Shown: piece after piece, positions 13,180 through 25,425 of the stretch
Position numbering within the stretch: position 1 is the stretch's first letter
Layout of the letters: each line of letters begins with the position of its first letter
Source: Plasmodium relictum
Lineage: Eukaryota > Apicomplexa > Aconoidasida > Haemosporida > Plasmodiidae
DNA length: 64,000 nt
Direction of reading: 5' to 3'
Assembly (NCBI RefSeq): GCF_900005765.1
Contig: NC_041690.1
Span: 744,001-808,000, forward strand
The notes under the pieces: generated by a model
The model's database searches: none
What the model saw: only the letters and a program-made list of their open reading frames with translations
What the model was told of the DNA's origin: nothing
Made by a program: the position numbers and the translations under genes

Positions 13180-13933
13180 ACAAAAATAAAGAAGAAAATA
13201 TAATATATATATATATGTATAATTAAAATAAATGTACATATAAATTTACATATGATTCAATTACTTGTAATTTGTACTGCTAATAAATATATTTTTTTTT
13301 TTATAAATATTTTTAAGATTCTTAAATAAAATTTTGAATTTCTGTTTTTTTAATTTTTAAAAGTAAAAATATGCAATTAACACCATTTTTGAGTATTTAA
13401 TATTTCTCTTCTTTATAACTTTTTTTTTTATATTTCAAAAAAATATATATTCAATAAACATTTTTTTAAATTTTGTATTAAATTAAAAAATATATATACA
13501 TATAAAAAATAAGACTGTTTTTTATCTTTTGGTTAAGTAGGTTATTTCAACTTCAACATTTTGCTGCAATTCATAAAAATTCTTAATAATTGAAACCTTT
13601 TTTATATATACTTTGCTAATATTTTTTTTTCAAAAAAATTTATTTTATTTGTCTAATATCTTATTTATTGTTAATATAAAATGCGCAAAAATATTTTTAC
13701 TAAAAAATTATATATGTATTTTATGTAATTACATTAAAAATACGAAAAATAAAAAGTTCGTAGCTTGTAGTAAAGAATGTATTAATATTATTTTGATAAT
13801 AAAAAAAAAAAAGAAAAAAATTTGAAAAAGAAAACAAAAACAATAGGAAATAAGAATATCGTTGTAATAAAAAGAATCATTGATATTTAATTTATAGATT
13901 ATTATATTGTAAAAAAAAAAAAATAAAGGAATA
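13180..13933. other. Intergenic region before MND1
   Basis: AT-rich spacer between two plus-strand genes. A 70-codon open frame at 13613-13825 has the Phe/Ile/Lys composition of random AT-rich sequence and is not called. Nothing else is seen. Confidence 0.6.
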
Positions 13934-15199
13934 ATGAAAAAAAAAGGAAAAAGCAATGATGATAAAAAATTAATTTTATTTGATATTATGCTTCAGAGTG
14001 AATCTTTTTTCATTTTGAAGGAATTAGAAGTTTTAGCTCAGAAAAGAGGAGTTCGTTCTATTTTTGTTAAGGGTTAATATACATAATGATATATATTTAT
14101 AAATATATATTCACTATTTTATTAGAATAACAATTTAACTTTAAATTATAACTTTTCATTAAATATAGATTTACTTCAACAGCTAGTTGATGATAATAAA
14201 GTTAAGTCTGAAAAAGTGGGATTACAAAACGTTTTCTGGTTAAAAAATGAAAGTACATAAATTATAATTTTTTATTATTTTTTATTTATTATGAATTTTT
14301 TTTTTTATTTATATAAGGGTACTAAAAACTGAAGAATCTTCAAATTTAGAGAATAAATATCAAAAGTTGAAGTACTTGTCTTCTATTAGAATATGTTATT
14401 TAATACATCCTAATGTATATGAACTTTTTCTTTTTATAGAGAAAAAAAAGAAGAGTATGAAGAAATTATAAAAACAGAAAAAGATGGATATGATCAATTA
14501 GTTAATACTTTAAAATTTTCTGAAGTACACATTAATTTTTTTTTTTTTTTGCTATCCTTTATATGTATTTGTTCAAAGTTTTAACATATATATTTATGTA
14601 AATATAATAGGAGGAATTAAAGAATAAAATAGAAGAAGTTAACGAACTGATACATATATTGGATAGAAAAAAAATAGAATTAGAAAAGTTAAAAAAAACA
14701 GATATAAAAGAAATAGAAAAAATGCAAATTCAAAATAAGTGTGCTGTTGAATCAATACATAGGTGATCAAATAATGTTGCTATATTATTAACTATTATTA
14801 TTATAGATGTTATAGAAATTTCTTTATTTTACTATTAATACTATTATTAATATTGTTCCTAATTTTATTCTTAATATATTATTATTGTAATAAATATATT
14901 TATATTCTCTTTTATTCACAATAGCTACTGTTCTATTTTTCTTTTTAACTTAAAAGGTGGAATAACAATATTTTTATAGTAAAGCAGTGGATTCAAAATA
15001 GAACTGATAAACCAGGAGAAATAGTTGATAGATTACTAGGAATGTAATTTTAATTTAAAAAAAAAAAATATAAGTGTGATTCTAATTTTAAATTAACTTA
15101 AAATTATGAATTAGAAACATATATGTATATATGTGCAATTATTATTATTTTTTTTTTTTTTATTTTAGTAAAGATATATTTCATAATTGGAATTCATAG
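13934..15199 (+). CDS. MND1: Meiotic nuclear division protein 1
   Basis: Seven short exons (13934-14072, 14169-14252, 14335-14371, 14440-14524, 14611-14762, 14957-15043, 15169-15199) join in frame to 204 residues, almost the length of other MND1 proteins. MND1 pairs with HOP2 and stimulates DMC1/RAD51 strand exchange during meiosis. The N-terminal winged-helix region is recognisable (KKLILFDIMLQSESFFILKE, then SIFVKDLLQQLVDD and VGLQNVFW), followed by a long coiled coil rich in Lys/Glu and a C-terminal segment with WIQNRTDKPG and a short terminal helix. In Plasmodium meiosis follows fertilisation in the mosquito, so ookinete-stage use is expected. The third exon boundary at 14335 was chosen because nearer AG sites give stops. 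Confidence 0.9.
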
Positions 15200-16203
15200 T
15201 ATATAATAGCTCCAAACAGTAGTGCTGTATTGTTTTTTATTTTATTTGTATTAAATTATAAATTAATATATAATTATAATGTTTTATATATAAAGAACTT
15301 GAAATATATTTAAATTTTTTATAATATTTTAATTCTATCTTAAAAAAATGTATAATAAAAAATCATATATACTTAAAAAAATAAAAAAGACATTCTTTTT
15401 TTAAAAACAGAAAACTTATTTTTAAAAATATAATTACAAATTCTATATGATTAAAATAATTTAAAAATAATAAAATTAGAATATAAAGCCTTAAAGATTT
15501 TTTTACAAAAAATTTAAATTTAAAATATAAAATATAAAATTTTTTGTATTAGTTAACCATCAATTGTTTTATTTTTTTTTAAGTATGAAAGATATGTTCT
15601 AAAATTAAAAAATATAAAAAATTTAATATTTCATAATATATATATATATATTGTCTTTATTATAAAAATGAAAAGTTGCTAAAAAATATAAACAGGATTT
15701 ATAAAATTTCTTTACTTTTGTTACTATTTTATTTTTATTTCCTCGATTTCCGTCAATAAGGTTACTGTATTTAATTTATATATATATCTTTTTTAAGTTC
15801 TTTGTATTTGTAAATTTTTATTAATTTATTAAAATTTATTTGAAAAAAATTGAAAAAAATTTAAATGTAATTAAAATTACACGTACAGAAAATTCATATT
15901 TAATTTTTTTTTTTTTCATAAATATTTTTAGAAATCTTCAATAAATTTTTTTTTTTGAGACAGTAATTTCTTAAATTATATATATTTTTTTTTATTAAAA
16001 ATTTTGATAATTTATAACGCTTTTATTTCTAAAATTTTATATATAAAAATTAAGATAATTGTTTTTCATTCATTATGCAATTATTTAACATTCTTTAGAT
16101 TTTAACTATATGAAACACTTTTATATTCTAAAAAATATGATCTATTTGCATGTACTTGATTTAATTTAGTTCTTTTTTTCTTTTTCTTTTTTTAAAGCTT
16201 AAA
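15200..16203. other. Intergenic region between MND1 and MORN gene
   Basis: About 1 kb of AT-rich sequence with no open frame of note and no recognisable RNA or repeat beyond short (TA)n and poly-T. Confidence 0.6.
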
Positions 16204-17596
16204 ATGGGTTGTTGCTCGAAAGATTCTATAAAAGTAGAGTCACCAAAAAAAAAAATACTTGAGTACAAACAAAATGAAAGTAAAAAAGAATGTATCAATT
16301 ATAATAACATTTCAGTGTCTACTGTTACATTAAGTGATGGATCAGTTTATACAGGCACTATGCTAGTATATATATTATAAATGCTTATTGAAAAAAAAGA
16401 AAAGAAAAAAAGAATTTTAGAAATATAAAAACTTATATTAAAAATATGTTGTATAATTTTTGTAAGTTAAATATTTAGTTATTACTTTATTTTATTTTAT
16501 TGTATGCTTATAGGATAATAAGCTTCATGGAAGAGGTGTTTTAAAATATGTAAATGGAGATGTATATGAAGGGGAGTTTAGTAATGGAAAAAAAGAGGGT
16601 AAGGGGAAATGGACTGATAAAGAAGGAAATAGCTATGATGGATATTGGAAAGAAGACAGAAAACATGGAGAAGGTGTTTATAAAACATTTGATGGTCTAA
16701 TTTTTGAAGGAAGTTTTAATAATAATAAAAAAGAAGGAAAAGCAACAATTACAACTCCTGAAAAAACAAAATATATTTGTACTTTTGAAAATGATGAAGA
16801 AGTAGGAGAAGCGGAATTTTTCTTTGCTAATGGAGATCATGCTTTGGGATTCATAAAAGATGGTAATTTAGATAAAAATGGAAGATATGAATTTAAAAAT
16901 GGAGATATATATGTTGGAAATTTTAAAAATGGGTTATTTCATGGAAAGGGTTATTATAAATGGAATAGTAATTCTTCTTTTAAAATTTACGAAGGTGAAT
17001 ATATTGAAGGAAGTAGAAATGGAAATGGCCAACTTATTAATATAGATGGTAGAATATTACGTGGCAAATTCAAAAATAATAATTTAGATGGAGAAGTATT
17101 AGAAATTAGTCCTCAAGGAAATCAAGTAAAAGGTATAAAAAGAATATCATTCTTATAAATTATTATTATTATATATATATTTTTTTTCTTTTAATTCATA
17201 TTATACCCTTATTTTTTATTTTGATAAAATTTTTTATAGTTTTATTTGATAACGGAAAATATGTTAAAATTATTGATAAAATTACTGAAAAGCTAAACGT
17301 TAATGAAATTATGCAAGAATCTACTATTATTACTTCTATTTTTTCAGATCCTGATTTCTATAAAAAATCTTATCAGGTAAGTATTAATATAAATAACATA
17401 ATTTTATTTATAATATAATTAAGAACTTTATAATATTTCCAATTACTTAAATATCTTTAACAATGGTTTAATACATATATATATATATATATATACATAT
17501 ACAATTTTTTTTTAGAATGAACAAAAAAACAGAGCTAAACTTAAGATTCAAATAAAAAAATCAAAAGATAAAAAGGAATCTTTACCAATAACGTGA
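16204..17596 (+). CDS. MORN-repeat protein with acylation-type N-terminus
   Basis: Exons 16204-16365, 16514-17132, 17240-17376 and 17516-17596 give 332 residues. The sequence starts MGCCSK, a strong N-myristoylation signal (Gly2) followed by two Cys that suit palmitoylation, so membrane anchoring is likely. From about residue 46 there are roughly eight MORN repeats with the usual Y-x-G-x-(F/W)-x-x-G-x-x-x-G-x-G spacing, for example YEGEFSNGKKEGKGKW and YVGNFKNGLFHGKGYY. The last ~75 residues are non-MORN and end basic. MORN proteins in apicomplexans sit at the inner membrane complex or basal complex, or bind phospholipids. The dual-acylation motif makes a pellicle or plasma-membrane role plausible, but this is inferred. 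Confidence 0.88.
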
Positions 17597-18261
17597 TAAA
17601 ACAATAAATATTTCAAATACTTTTTGTTGTCTTATTTTTTTTTTTTATTTTTCTGTTTCACAAAAATAATATAAAAACAATTACTTCACTTATATATTAT
17701 TATTATGTAAAAAAAAGAATTTTTTTTTTTTTCTTTTACATATAAAAAAATAAGGTTACATAGTTGGTTTAATTTTATTTTCCTTAAATTATAAAATATA
17801 TTTAAAATTATAATAGGTGCATACAAGAAATGATGTCCTTTTTAATAAAAAAAAATTATATACATATTGTCTTCCTTTAGTTACTCTCAATTTATAAAAA
17901 AGGTTTTAGCACAAATAGTTGATTTTTTTTTATAGATATAAATAAAAAAATCTAAATATGTATTTATTTAAAAATAAATGAATAATAAAAAAAAAAGTAT
18001 TAAAAAATAAATTAATCATAAGATATATATATATATATAAGAAAAAAAAAAAGATAAAAAATATAATATAGTTATAAATATACATAAATAGTAGTAATTT
18101 AATATAAACAAATTAACTTTATTTTATTCTTTAAATTAACAATTTATTCATATAAAATTCCACATATTTTATATCCCTATTACTTGTTTCTTAGATTTAT
18201 TTCATTTTATTTTATTTATAATACAATTTAAAAGTGTTAATGATTTAAGAAAAAAATAAAA
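17597..18261. other. Convergent intergenic region
   Basis: AT-rich sequence between the 3' ends of the MORN gene and S28e. Only poly-A/T and short (TA)n tracts are seen. Confidence 0.6.
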
Positions 18262-18465
18262 TTATCGTAATCTTCTTGCTTCTCTTTCGGTTTCAAGTAA
18301 AGCTAAAATATCTCCTTCTCTAACTGGCCCTTTAACATTTCTAATTAAAAATCTTCCTGACAATTCGGTATCCCCCATGAATTGAGCTCTGACTTGTATA
18401 ACACCTCCTCTACTTCCCGTTCTTCCCAAAACTTTTTCAACTTTTGCTAATTTGGATTTTTCCAT
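18262..18465 (-). CDS. RPS28: 40S ribosomal protein S28e
   Basis: A single exon of 67 residues matches the whole length of eukaryotic S28e. Near-invariant segments are present: [43 protein letters not shown] and the terminal [12 protein letters not shown]. The protein sits near the mRNA exit region of the small ribosomal subunit. The ATG at 18465 gives the usual short N-terminus. Its codons are noticeably less AT-biased than the flanks, as expected for a highly expressed gene. Confidence 0.98.
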   Translation of the reverse strand: MEKSKLAKVEKVLGRTGSRGGVIQVRAQFMGDTELSGRFLIRNVKGPVREGDILALLETEREARRLR

Positions 18466-19332
18466 TTTTATTATATGTTAAAAATAAATAATATATATAT
18501 ATATATATATAAATATATATTAATGGAATATTTTTAAATGTTAAAATTAGTAAATGGAAAATTATTTATATAAAATTTTTTTTTTGAAAAATATTTTCTA
18601 CTAAATATATTTTTAAAATAATTCGTTTTTATTGTATTATATTATTTTCAGTTTTTTTAATTTTAATTTATAAATTATTTTTAAATGCTTTGTGTTTACG
18701 TATATATTTAAAATTTTTTTTTTCTTTTTTGTACATAATTATTTATGCAATGTTTATATTTTATTTTTTTTTTTCAAAACGGGTACAATTGTAATAAAAA
18801 TATTAAGAAATTTTATTTTTTATATTAAAAAAAAAATAGATTTTTGAGTGAACAGAAAATATGTAATTTTTTGTTAAATTTTTGCTCTTTAAAAATAATT
18901 ATAAAAATGTTTTATATAAAATTTTTATTTTTCTTTCTTTCATTTTTTCATTTTTCCATTTTTTTTTTTTTTTATGTTTTTAAAAATACTATATATGCGA
19001 TTATTTTTATAATACCGTTATTGGGTGATTCAAGTGGTATATAAAAAGGAAAAGCCAAAAAAAAGAGAAAATGACATCTTTTGTATTAATTTTTTTTTTA
19101 TGTAATTAATATAATTTATTGTTATGTTTTAAATCTTTATAAAGAAATAATGAAAATTTTTTTTTTTTAGATAATTTAAATATATAAATTATATTTAAAA
19201 GAAAAATATATATATTTAATTTTTTTGTTATTAAGAAAAATAGCATAATAAGTTATTCATTTTAGCGTGATATGAATTTCTAAGAACTTTTTTTTAAAAC
19301 AATCATTATTAATATAAATATAAATATTTTAT

Positions 19333-19337
<5 letters not shown>

Positions 19338-19394
<57 letters not shown>
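19338..19394. repeat. (TA)n microsatellite
   Basis: About 57 nt of uninterrupted alternating T and A, one of several such tracts in the window. Confidence 0.95.
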
Positions 19395-19399
<5 letters not shown>

Positions 19400-19524
19400 A
19401 AATTTCTCATTTAAAAAAGGAATTTAATTTATTATTTCTACAAAGACTAAAACAATTAAGTTTTGCTACGTTTCAAGACATTAATTCTTATTCAATGGTA
19501 TATATAACATTTTTGTAAAAAATT

Positions 19525-19580
19525 TTGTTGCATAAACAGCAACAATGTACAATTTTTGAATATATAGAGATATTCAAAAA
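19525..19580. ncRNA. Candidate structured RNA: two tandem perfect hairpins
   Basis: The first hairpin is TTGTTGC (19525-19531), a 7-nt loop, and GCAACAA (19539-19545). The second is TTTTTGAATAT (19553-19563), a 6-nt loop, and ATATTCAAAAA (19570-19580). Seven nucleotides separate them. The surrounding stretch from about 19440 is less AT-extreme than its flanks. The strand, ends and function are not determined; this could be a small RNA or chance inverted repeats in AT-rich DNA. Confidence 0.25.
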
Positions 19581-20904
19581 ATGAAAGTAAAAGAAAAAAA
19601 TTTAGTAAAAAAATAAAAATGTCAAAAAAAATTTTTTTTGCCTTTTTGGATTTTTAAAATATTTATATTTTTAAAAGGAAAAATAAAAAAAAAAAAAAGA
19701 ATCAAAAACATTTTTTTCCAAATAATTTAAAAAGAAAAATTTCGACTTTATTACATTTTTATGTATTTTAATTAACAGTATTATTTACTTAGTAAGATAG
19801 GATTACAATATAATTTTTTACTTCTTTTGATATATTTTAATTTTTAATATAATATATTCAAGAAAAAAAACTTTTCAGTATTATTCTCAAAAAAAAGAAG
19901 TTGCACTTAAAATATTATTCATACACATATTAGCTCTGTAAATATCTATTGATATTTTTTTTTTATTTTTGGCATATTATATATATTTAGAAAAGAAATT
20001 TTATTAAACGATAACTTGAAAAACGTCCTATATACCAATATAAAATATGATTTTAATATAAATTTAATTTTTTTTTATAATTTTATTGAAACATTAATTA
20101 AATTAAAAATTTTTTTATTGTAAGAAATTGAAAAAAATGAAAAAAAAAAAGCAAAATTTATTAAATTAAAATTTTAGATATATATAACATATATTAGTTT
20201 TAATGAATATATAACATTTATATACAAAAAATATTATATGTATTTTCATATTTTACTAGACATTTGAATATTCTAATATTTAGAAAAATTATTTTTCTTT
20301 TCTTCATAATCATATAATTGTGATATATTTATTAAAAATATAGACAGAAGAAAAGTAAATAATATTTAATTTATTTAGTATGTATCAAATTAGAGAGTTC
20401 TGATATATTATAATATAAGCATATGAATTATAATTACATTGATTTTTAAAAATAAAGCATTTGAAGAAAAATTTTAAACTATATAAATTATTTTAAAAAA
20501 GATAAATATAAAATTATATGAAGTATAAAATTTAGTGAACAAAAAAAAAAAAATTAGATAGATTAATAAAATATATAATAAAAACAAGATATAGGTACGA
20601 AATAATTAAAACAAATACTTGGTGTCATTTTATTATTATTATATATTTTTTTAATTAAAATAAAAAAAAAACAATAATGTTAAGATTATTCAAATAATAA
20701 TTATGTATTAAAATAATGTATCTTAAATTTCTCCTTTCTTAGTTTATTATCATATTTAATATTTACAATTATGTTATTTTCAATATTAATCATTTATGTA
20801 AAAATATATTTTTCTTGTTTTTATATATGTAGACTTTTTTTTTCTTACGAAAGACTTTTTTTTTTTTTTTTTTTTTGATGTAAAATTTTTTTTTTATATT
20901 TTAT

Positions 20905-21456
20905 CTAATTTCCTAGCAATTCATAATCATCTTTATTTTCTTGATGCCTCTTTATATGTTTAAGTATTTTAGAACCATCTGCCCATTTTATATGATCTTC
21001 TAAATTTCTATTTATATGAAAAGCTGGATTATTAATTACATCGTTACCAACTCTTATATTGCCATGTTGAATATAAGTAATAGCTAGTTGAATGTTTTGA
21101 ACAAATTTTAATCTAAATAACATAACTGCTAATCTTCTTCTACAAAAAGATGAAACAGAAATTTTTTCACACTCAGCTAAACTAGATTTATAATTTATTA
21201 GACCCATGTCATATAACTTATCTAATAATTCATCAGTCATTTTAATTCTAAATTCATCATTTTCAGGTAATAATCTTAACTTTGAAACCAATTTTGTTAT
21301 ATAACCACATATTTTATTATACTTTGTATAATCTTCTCTATTTTGAATTATATATTTTCTCAAAATCTTTACTTCTCTTATATTTCTTGTCCTTTTCCAA
21401 TCATAAAAATTTACTTTTTTTAATAATTTCTGTTCATGATATTTCAATTTTCTCAT
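20905..21456 (-). CDS. IMP3: U3 small nucleolar ribonucleoprotein IMP3
   Basis: A single exon of 183 residues, the same length as yeast Imp3. IMP3 is a component of the U3 snoRNP/small-subunit processome in the nucleolus, related to ribosomal protein uS4, and helps base-pair U3 with pre-rRNA. The N-terminus MRKLKYHEQKLLKKVNFYDW and the IQNREDYTKYNKICGYI block are characteristic. The S4 RNA-binding domain follows from about residue 108 (RRRLAVMLFRLKFVQ, then AITYIQHGNIRVGNDVINNP). Nothing is truncated. It lies upstream of S28e on the same strand, separated by a 2.4-kb gap. Confidence 0.96.
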   Translation of the reverse strand: MRKLKYHEQKLLKKVNFYDWKRTRNIREVKILRKYIIQNREDYTKYNKICGYITKLVSKLRLLPENDEFRIKMTDELLDKLYDMGLINYKSSLAECEKISVSSFCRRRLAVMLFRLKFVQNIQLAITYIQHGNIRVGNDVINNPAFHINRNLEDHIKWADGSKILKHIKRHQENKDDYELLGN

Positions 21457-22232
21457 TTTTTGGAAAAAAATATTATTCTATAATAGCAATTATTAATTAA
21501 AGAAATTTGCAAAATGTTTTTTCATAAGGATTAAATATAAAAATCATTACAAGAAGAAAAAATATAAAAATTAGAAAAAATTGTTCTTTATTTATTTTAC
21601 TTTATTAATAAAAATAAAAACAAATAATAAATAAAATAGTACTGGAGTATAAAATGACCTTAAAATGTTATTTTTCTTTAAAGTATTCGTATTTATTTAT
21701 TCATTAAAAAATTTAATATATTTATAAGTTATATTTATTTCTGATGGCAGCTTTAAGAACAATACAAAATTTTAAACAGTACATAAAGTTTTAACTACTC
21801 TATGATTTATATATCTTTAAAATAAATTTATTTCATTCAAATTTTAATTAATATTTCATTTAAAAGCATTTTCTTAAATATATATATATATTTATATACA
21901 TATATATATGTATACATATTTATTTATTTATTTTTTTTTTTAATTATATATATGAATTAAAAAAAAATTTCAATACAAAAAAAAAAAAAAAAAATTTTAA
22001 CAAAAAAAAAAAAATATACTTAAGCATTGTTAAAATACAACTGAAAAAAATTTTTAAATTAAAAGGAAATAAAAATAAAAAAATAAAAAAATTTTAAGTG
22101 TAAGTTCTTACAAAAAAAAATTTTAAAACTAAAAAAAATTTATCATCTATATTTCGTATATATATATACATTTATCAGCTATATTTTTAGTTTATTTCAG
22201 TTTTTATATGATGAAAAAGGATTTTTTTTATT
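21457..22232. other. Intergenic region upstream of IMP3
   Basis: AT-rich sequence with poly-A runs near 21980-22010 and (TA)n near 21880. No gene is seen. Confidence 0.55.
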
Positions 22233-22779
22233 TTATTTTTTTTTTTTTTTTGTATACATTAAAAAAAAATATTCTTCAATGATAATAAAAAGCCACTCAT
22301 TTATGTATCGTATCTTCTTTTTAACATTTTTTTCCTTTTTTATTTTTGGTTTATTTTTTTTTACTTTTTTTTTTTTTTTTGGGAATATAATCATTTGTTT
22401 TCTTCCTGGATTATTCATATATTTCATCTTCTATTTGATTTTTTTTTTTTTTTTTATCTATTTGGTATTTCTCTCTTAGATTAAGAGTATCACTTTTTTC
22501 ATTTAAATTATTCAATAAACATATCAGATTATTTTCATTGCAATTTTCAAAAGAATTCTTTTCTTTTTTTTTGATTAGATTTATCAAATAAATTTTGTTG
22601 TTTTTCTTATGTTTATATTATTATTTTCTACACAATTAATTGTTTCATTAATTTGTTCATTAGAAATTTCAACTAGATCTTTTTTAATAGACATGCATCT
22701 ATATCCATTATTATTTTATTTTATTTTTTTTATATATCCATTACTATTAACACTATATATTGAAAAGTTGAAATTTTTA
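22233..22779 (-). pseudogene. Broken coding-like extension of the DUF4708-like gene
   Basis: Directly after the stop at 22780 the minus strand still looks coding but in changing frames. Readable pieces include SIINKNFNFSIYSV and, past an in-frame TAA at 22716-22718, CMSIKKDLVEISNEQINET ending at a TGA (22584-22586). Another frame reads NSFENCNENNLICLLNN and LNLREKYQI. A final open frame spans 22233-22427 (MKYMNNPGRKQMIIF). Each frame change lies at or next to a poly-A run. Either homopolymer-length errors in the assembly hide a longer C-terminus, or the extension is really decaying. I see no GT-AG pairs that would join the pieces. Confidence 0.45.
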
Positions 22780-24914
22780 TTAATTATGCTTATATTTTTT
22801 TTTATTATTATCACTGTTTTCATTATTTAGTTGAGGGATGTTTAAAGAAAAATTAGGTCTTTTTTTCTCTCTTTCATTAAAATCAACCTTTTTTAATTTT
22901 TCTTGGGGCAATTCAATTTCATCTAAATTATCGAGAAAATTTTGAAAATCTTTTGAAAATATTATATCAGCACTAACATTTTCATAAAAATCAACATCTT
23001 TCACATTATTATTATCATTATTATTTAGAAACTTACAATTACTTGTAATATCTTTTAAGTACTCGTCTAAATTATTATTTTTTTTTTGATATTCTACGTC
23101 TTTGATATCAGTGAAATTTTCCTTATTTGTGTTACTATGAGTATCTTCGGAATTTTTCTTTTTTTTATCATTACTACAATTATAATTAATATTTTTAGAA
23201 TCATTATTTCTATTATTTTCATTTACATTAATATTATTTTGCTTATTTTCCTTCATATTTTGGGAATTATAGTTTAAAGCAGATTCTTTTAAAAAAATAT
23301 CAATATTTTTATCTGGTTTAGATGTATTGCATTTATTTATTGTGCTATCTTTGGAAAAATTTAAATTTATACATTTGGTTGAGCTGGTTAAAGTATTACA
23401 ATATATATTGTATGCATTATTATAAAAATTTTGTTGTTTACATTGATTTGATGACTCTTCTATACATTTTTTTTTTTCATATTCATTATTACACAATGAT
23501 TTGATTTTATTGTAAAATTCTTCATTCTCTGTTTTTTTTAAATTTAAATTTTTATGATGCAAATCATTGCATATATTGTCAAATTTTAAATTTTCCGAAA
23601 ATTTTAATAAACTAATTTTGCTATTTTTTAATAATTCAAATTTATTTAAAAATTCGCATATATAAAAAAAATGATCCTTTCTAATAGGTACTTTTATTTT
23701 ATATATATTATCTCTTAATAAAACCCCAATAGGATAATTAAATGTACCTTTATATAATTTAACTCTCACTATTTTTTCTATAGAAGCTTCATTAAGTATA
23801 TAACCATGTATATCTAGCCAATAATCTCTATAATTAAAATTCTCATCATTAGATGAATTCAAAATACTTAAAATTGTTGCTTGCATTGAGCAACGAGGTA
23901 AGCAGTAAACATTCATATTTTCGTATATATGATCTATTGGCAATATTTTATAAATATTTATAGTAACTTTTAAATACATTTTAATAATATATATATTGCT
24001 ATTTTTCTCATTTAATATATTATAATCATTATTTAATATGTTAAATTTAAAACCAATGCAATTAAAATATTTACAAGTATGGTTACCGCAAAATTTTGAT
24101 TCAATTATTGTATCCATATTGTCCCATATATGAAACCATCTTCCAGTTTCTAGATATTTACAAACTAATGTAAATTGAATTATATAAGATAATAAATATT
24201 TCTCAATTTTATCTGAAGTATTATCTACATTTTCTTCTAATTTTAAAAAGATAAAATAACTTTTTTCTAATTCTTTTATTATATTATTTAAAATACTATT
24301 GCTATCTTTATCATTACTATAACATAATATTATTCCATTAGAAACACAAGTTCCCATTATTTTGTTTTTACTTTTCATTATTATAAATCTCGTTATTTGT
24401 ACACTATTTCTCATAGGAGTATCACACTCTTTACTAAAAAAAAAAAAAAAAAGAAACATAAAAAGAAAAGGACAATTTAAAATAAAATAATATGAATTAA
24501 AGGAAAAAAAAAAATAATCTTAAACTATATGAATACAGAAACTAATATTATTAAATATTTTGAATTTTTTAATTAATAACAATATTATTATTATTATTTT
24601 ATTTTATTTTTTTCTATTACCTTATATCATATAAATATTTAGCAATAGTCAAATTTTCAAATTTTAATTCAACATATATAATAAAATCATTATTATCAAA
24701 GGCGTCTCTTTCAAATTTTCTTAAATCATTAATTTCCAAATTTTCTTTTGCTTCTCTTTGAATAGAAGCTGCAAAAATATTAAAAAAAAAAAATAAATAA
24801 ATAAATAATATAATTTTTTTAAAATAAGTATTAGTTAAATTATTTATGAAGTTTAATACCAGATAAAAGTTTCTTTTGGTATGCATCAGATATTCTGTTA
24901 TTATTTTGATTCAT
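22780..24914 (-). CDS. C18orf63-like (DUF4708 family) protein
   Basis: Exons 24860-24914, 24621-24768 and 22780-24433 join in frame to 618 residues. The N-terminal ~320 residues are ordered; the rest is Asn/Lys-rich. Two blocks resemble the family of human C18orf63: MNVYCLPRCSMQATILSI, and the segment YRDYWLDIHGY followed by GTFNYPIGVLLRDN, which match its spaced pattern of Y-x-LP then W-x-x-x-x-GY then G-x-F-x-YP. That comparison is from memory and unaligned. The family has no established biochemical role known to me. There is no signal peptide or membrane helix. The first in-frame ATG of the large exon is intronic sequence, so the start is placed at 24914. A broken coding-like stretch continues beyond the stop, so the C-terminus may be longer. 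Confidence 0.55.
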
Positions 24915-25425
24915 TTTTTTGTTTATTAAACATATTTTCAGAACTTTGTTTTTGAAATGGAATAAAAAAAAAATTAAAAAAAAATTTAAACTAAAAAAAA
25001 AAAAAGTTACAATATCTATTATAGTGAATACTTTGTAGTAATATTAAATATATTTCTTTTTACATTGTTTTTGTAAAAGAAAAAATAAAGTATAAAAAAA
25101 TAAAATATAACACAAAAAAAAGGAAATTTTTTTTTAATGTTTAAAAAATAAAAAGGAGGAAGATAATACTATATAAATATTTATAATGTACATACTGGAA
25201 TTATTTTTTTTAAAAAAAAAATTATCTAATTATTATTTTACTATATTTGCTTAAACTTTCATTTATTTATTAAATAGTATATCTCTCTATATATACGTTT
25301 CCTTTACAAAATTAAAAGAAATTTTTTTTTTTTTAATAAACCTTTTAAAGAAAAAGACTTTTTGTATTTAATAATAAATATGTTACATTTATGAAAGCAC
25401 AATAATAATATTTTTTTTTTTTTTC
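24915..25425. other. Intergenic region between RAD1 and DUF4708-like gene
   Basis: About 500 nt of AT-rich sequence, 3' of RAD1 and 5' of the DUF4708-like gene. Nothing specific is seen. Confidence 0.6.

Larger units (their letters stand above)
18466..20904. other. 2.4-kb gene-free region upstream of S28e
   Basis: No protein gene is seen. It contains a small G+C-richer island with a hairpin near 19005-19050, a long (TA)n microsatellite at 19338-19394 and an island with two tandem perfect hairpins at 19525-19580. A 66-codon open frame at 18844-19044 looks like chance. Confidence 0.6.

Noticed and set aside
14281-14334. MND1 acceptor at 14317
   Set aside because: Using that AG puts a stop codon in frame; the AG before 14335 keeps the coiled-coil frame open.
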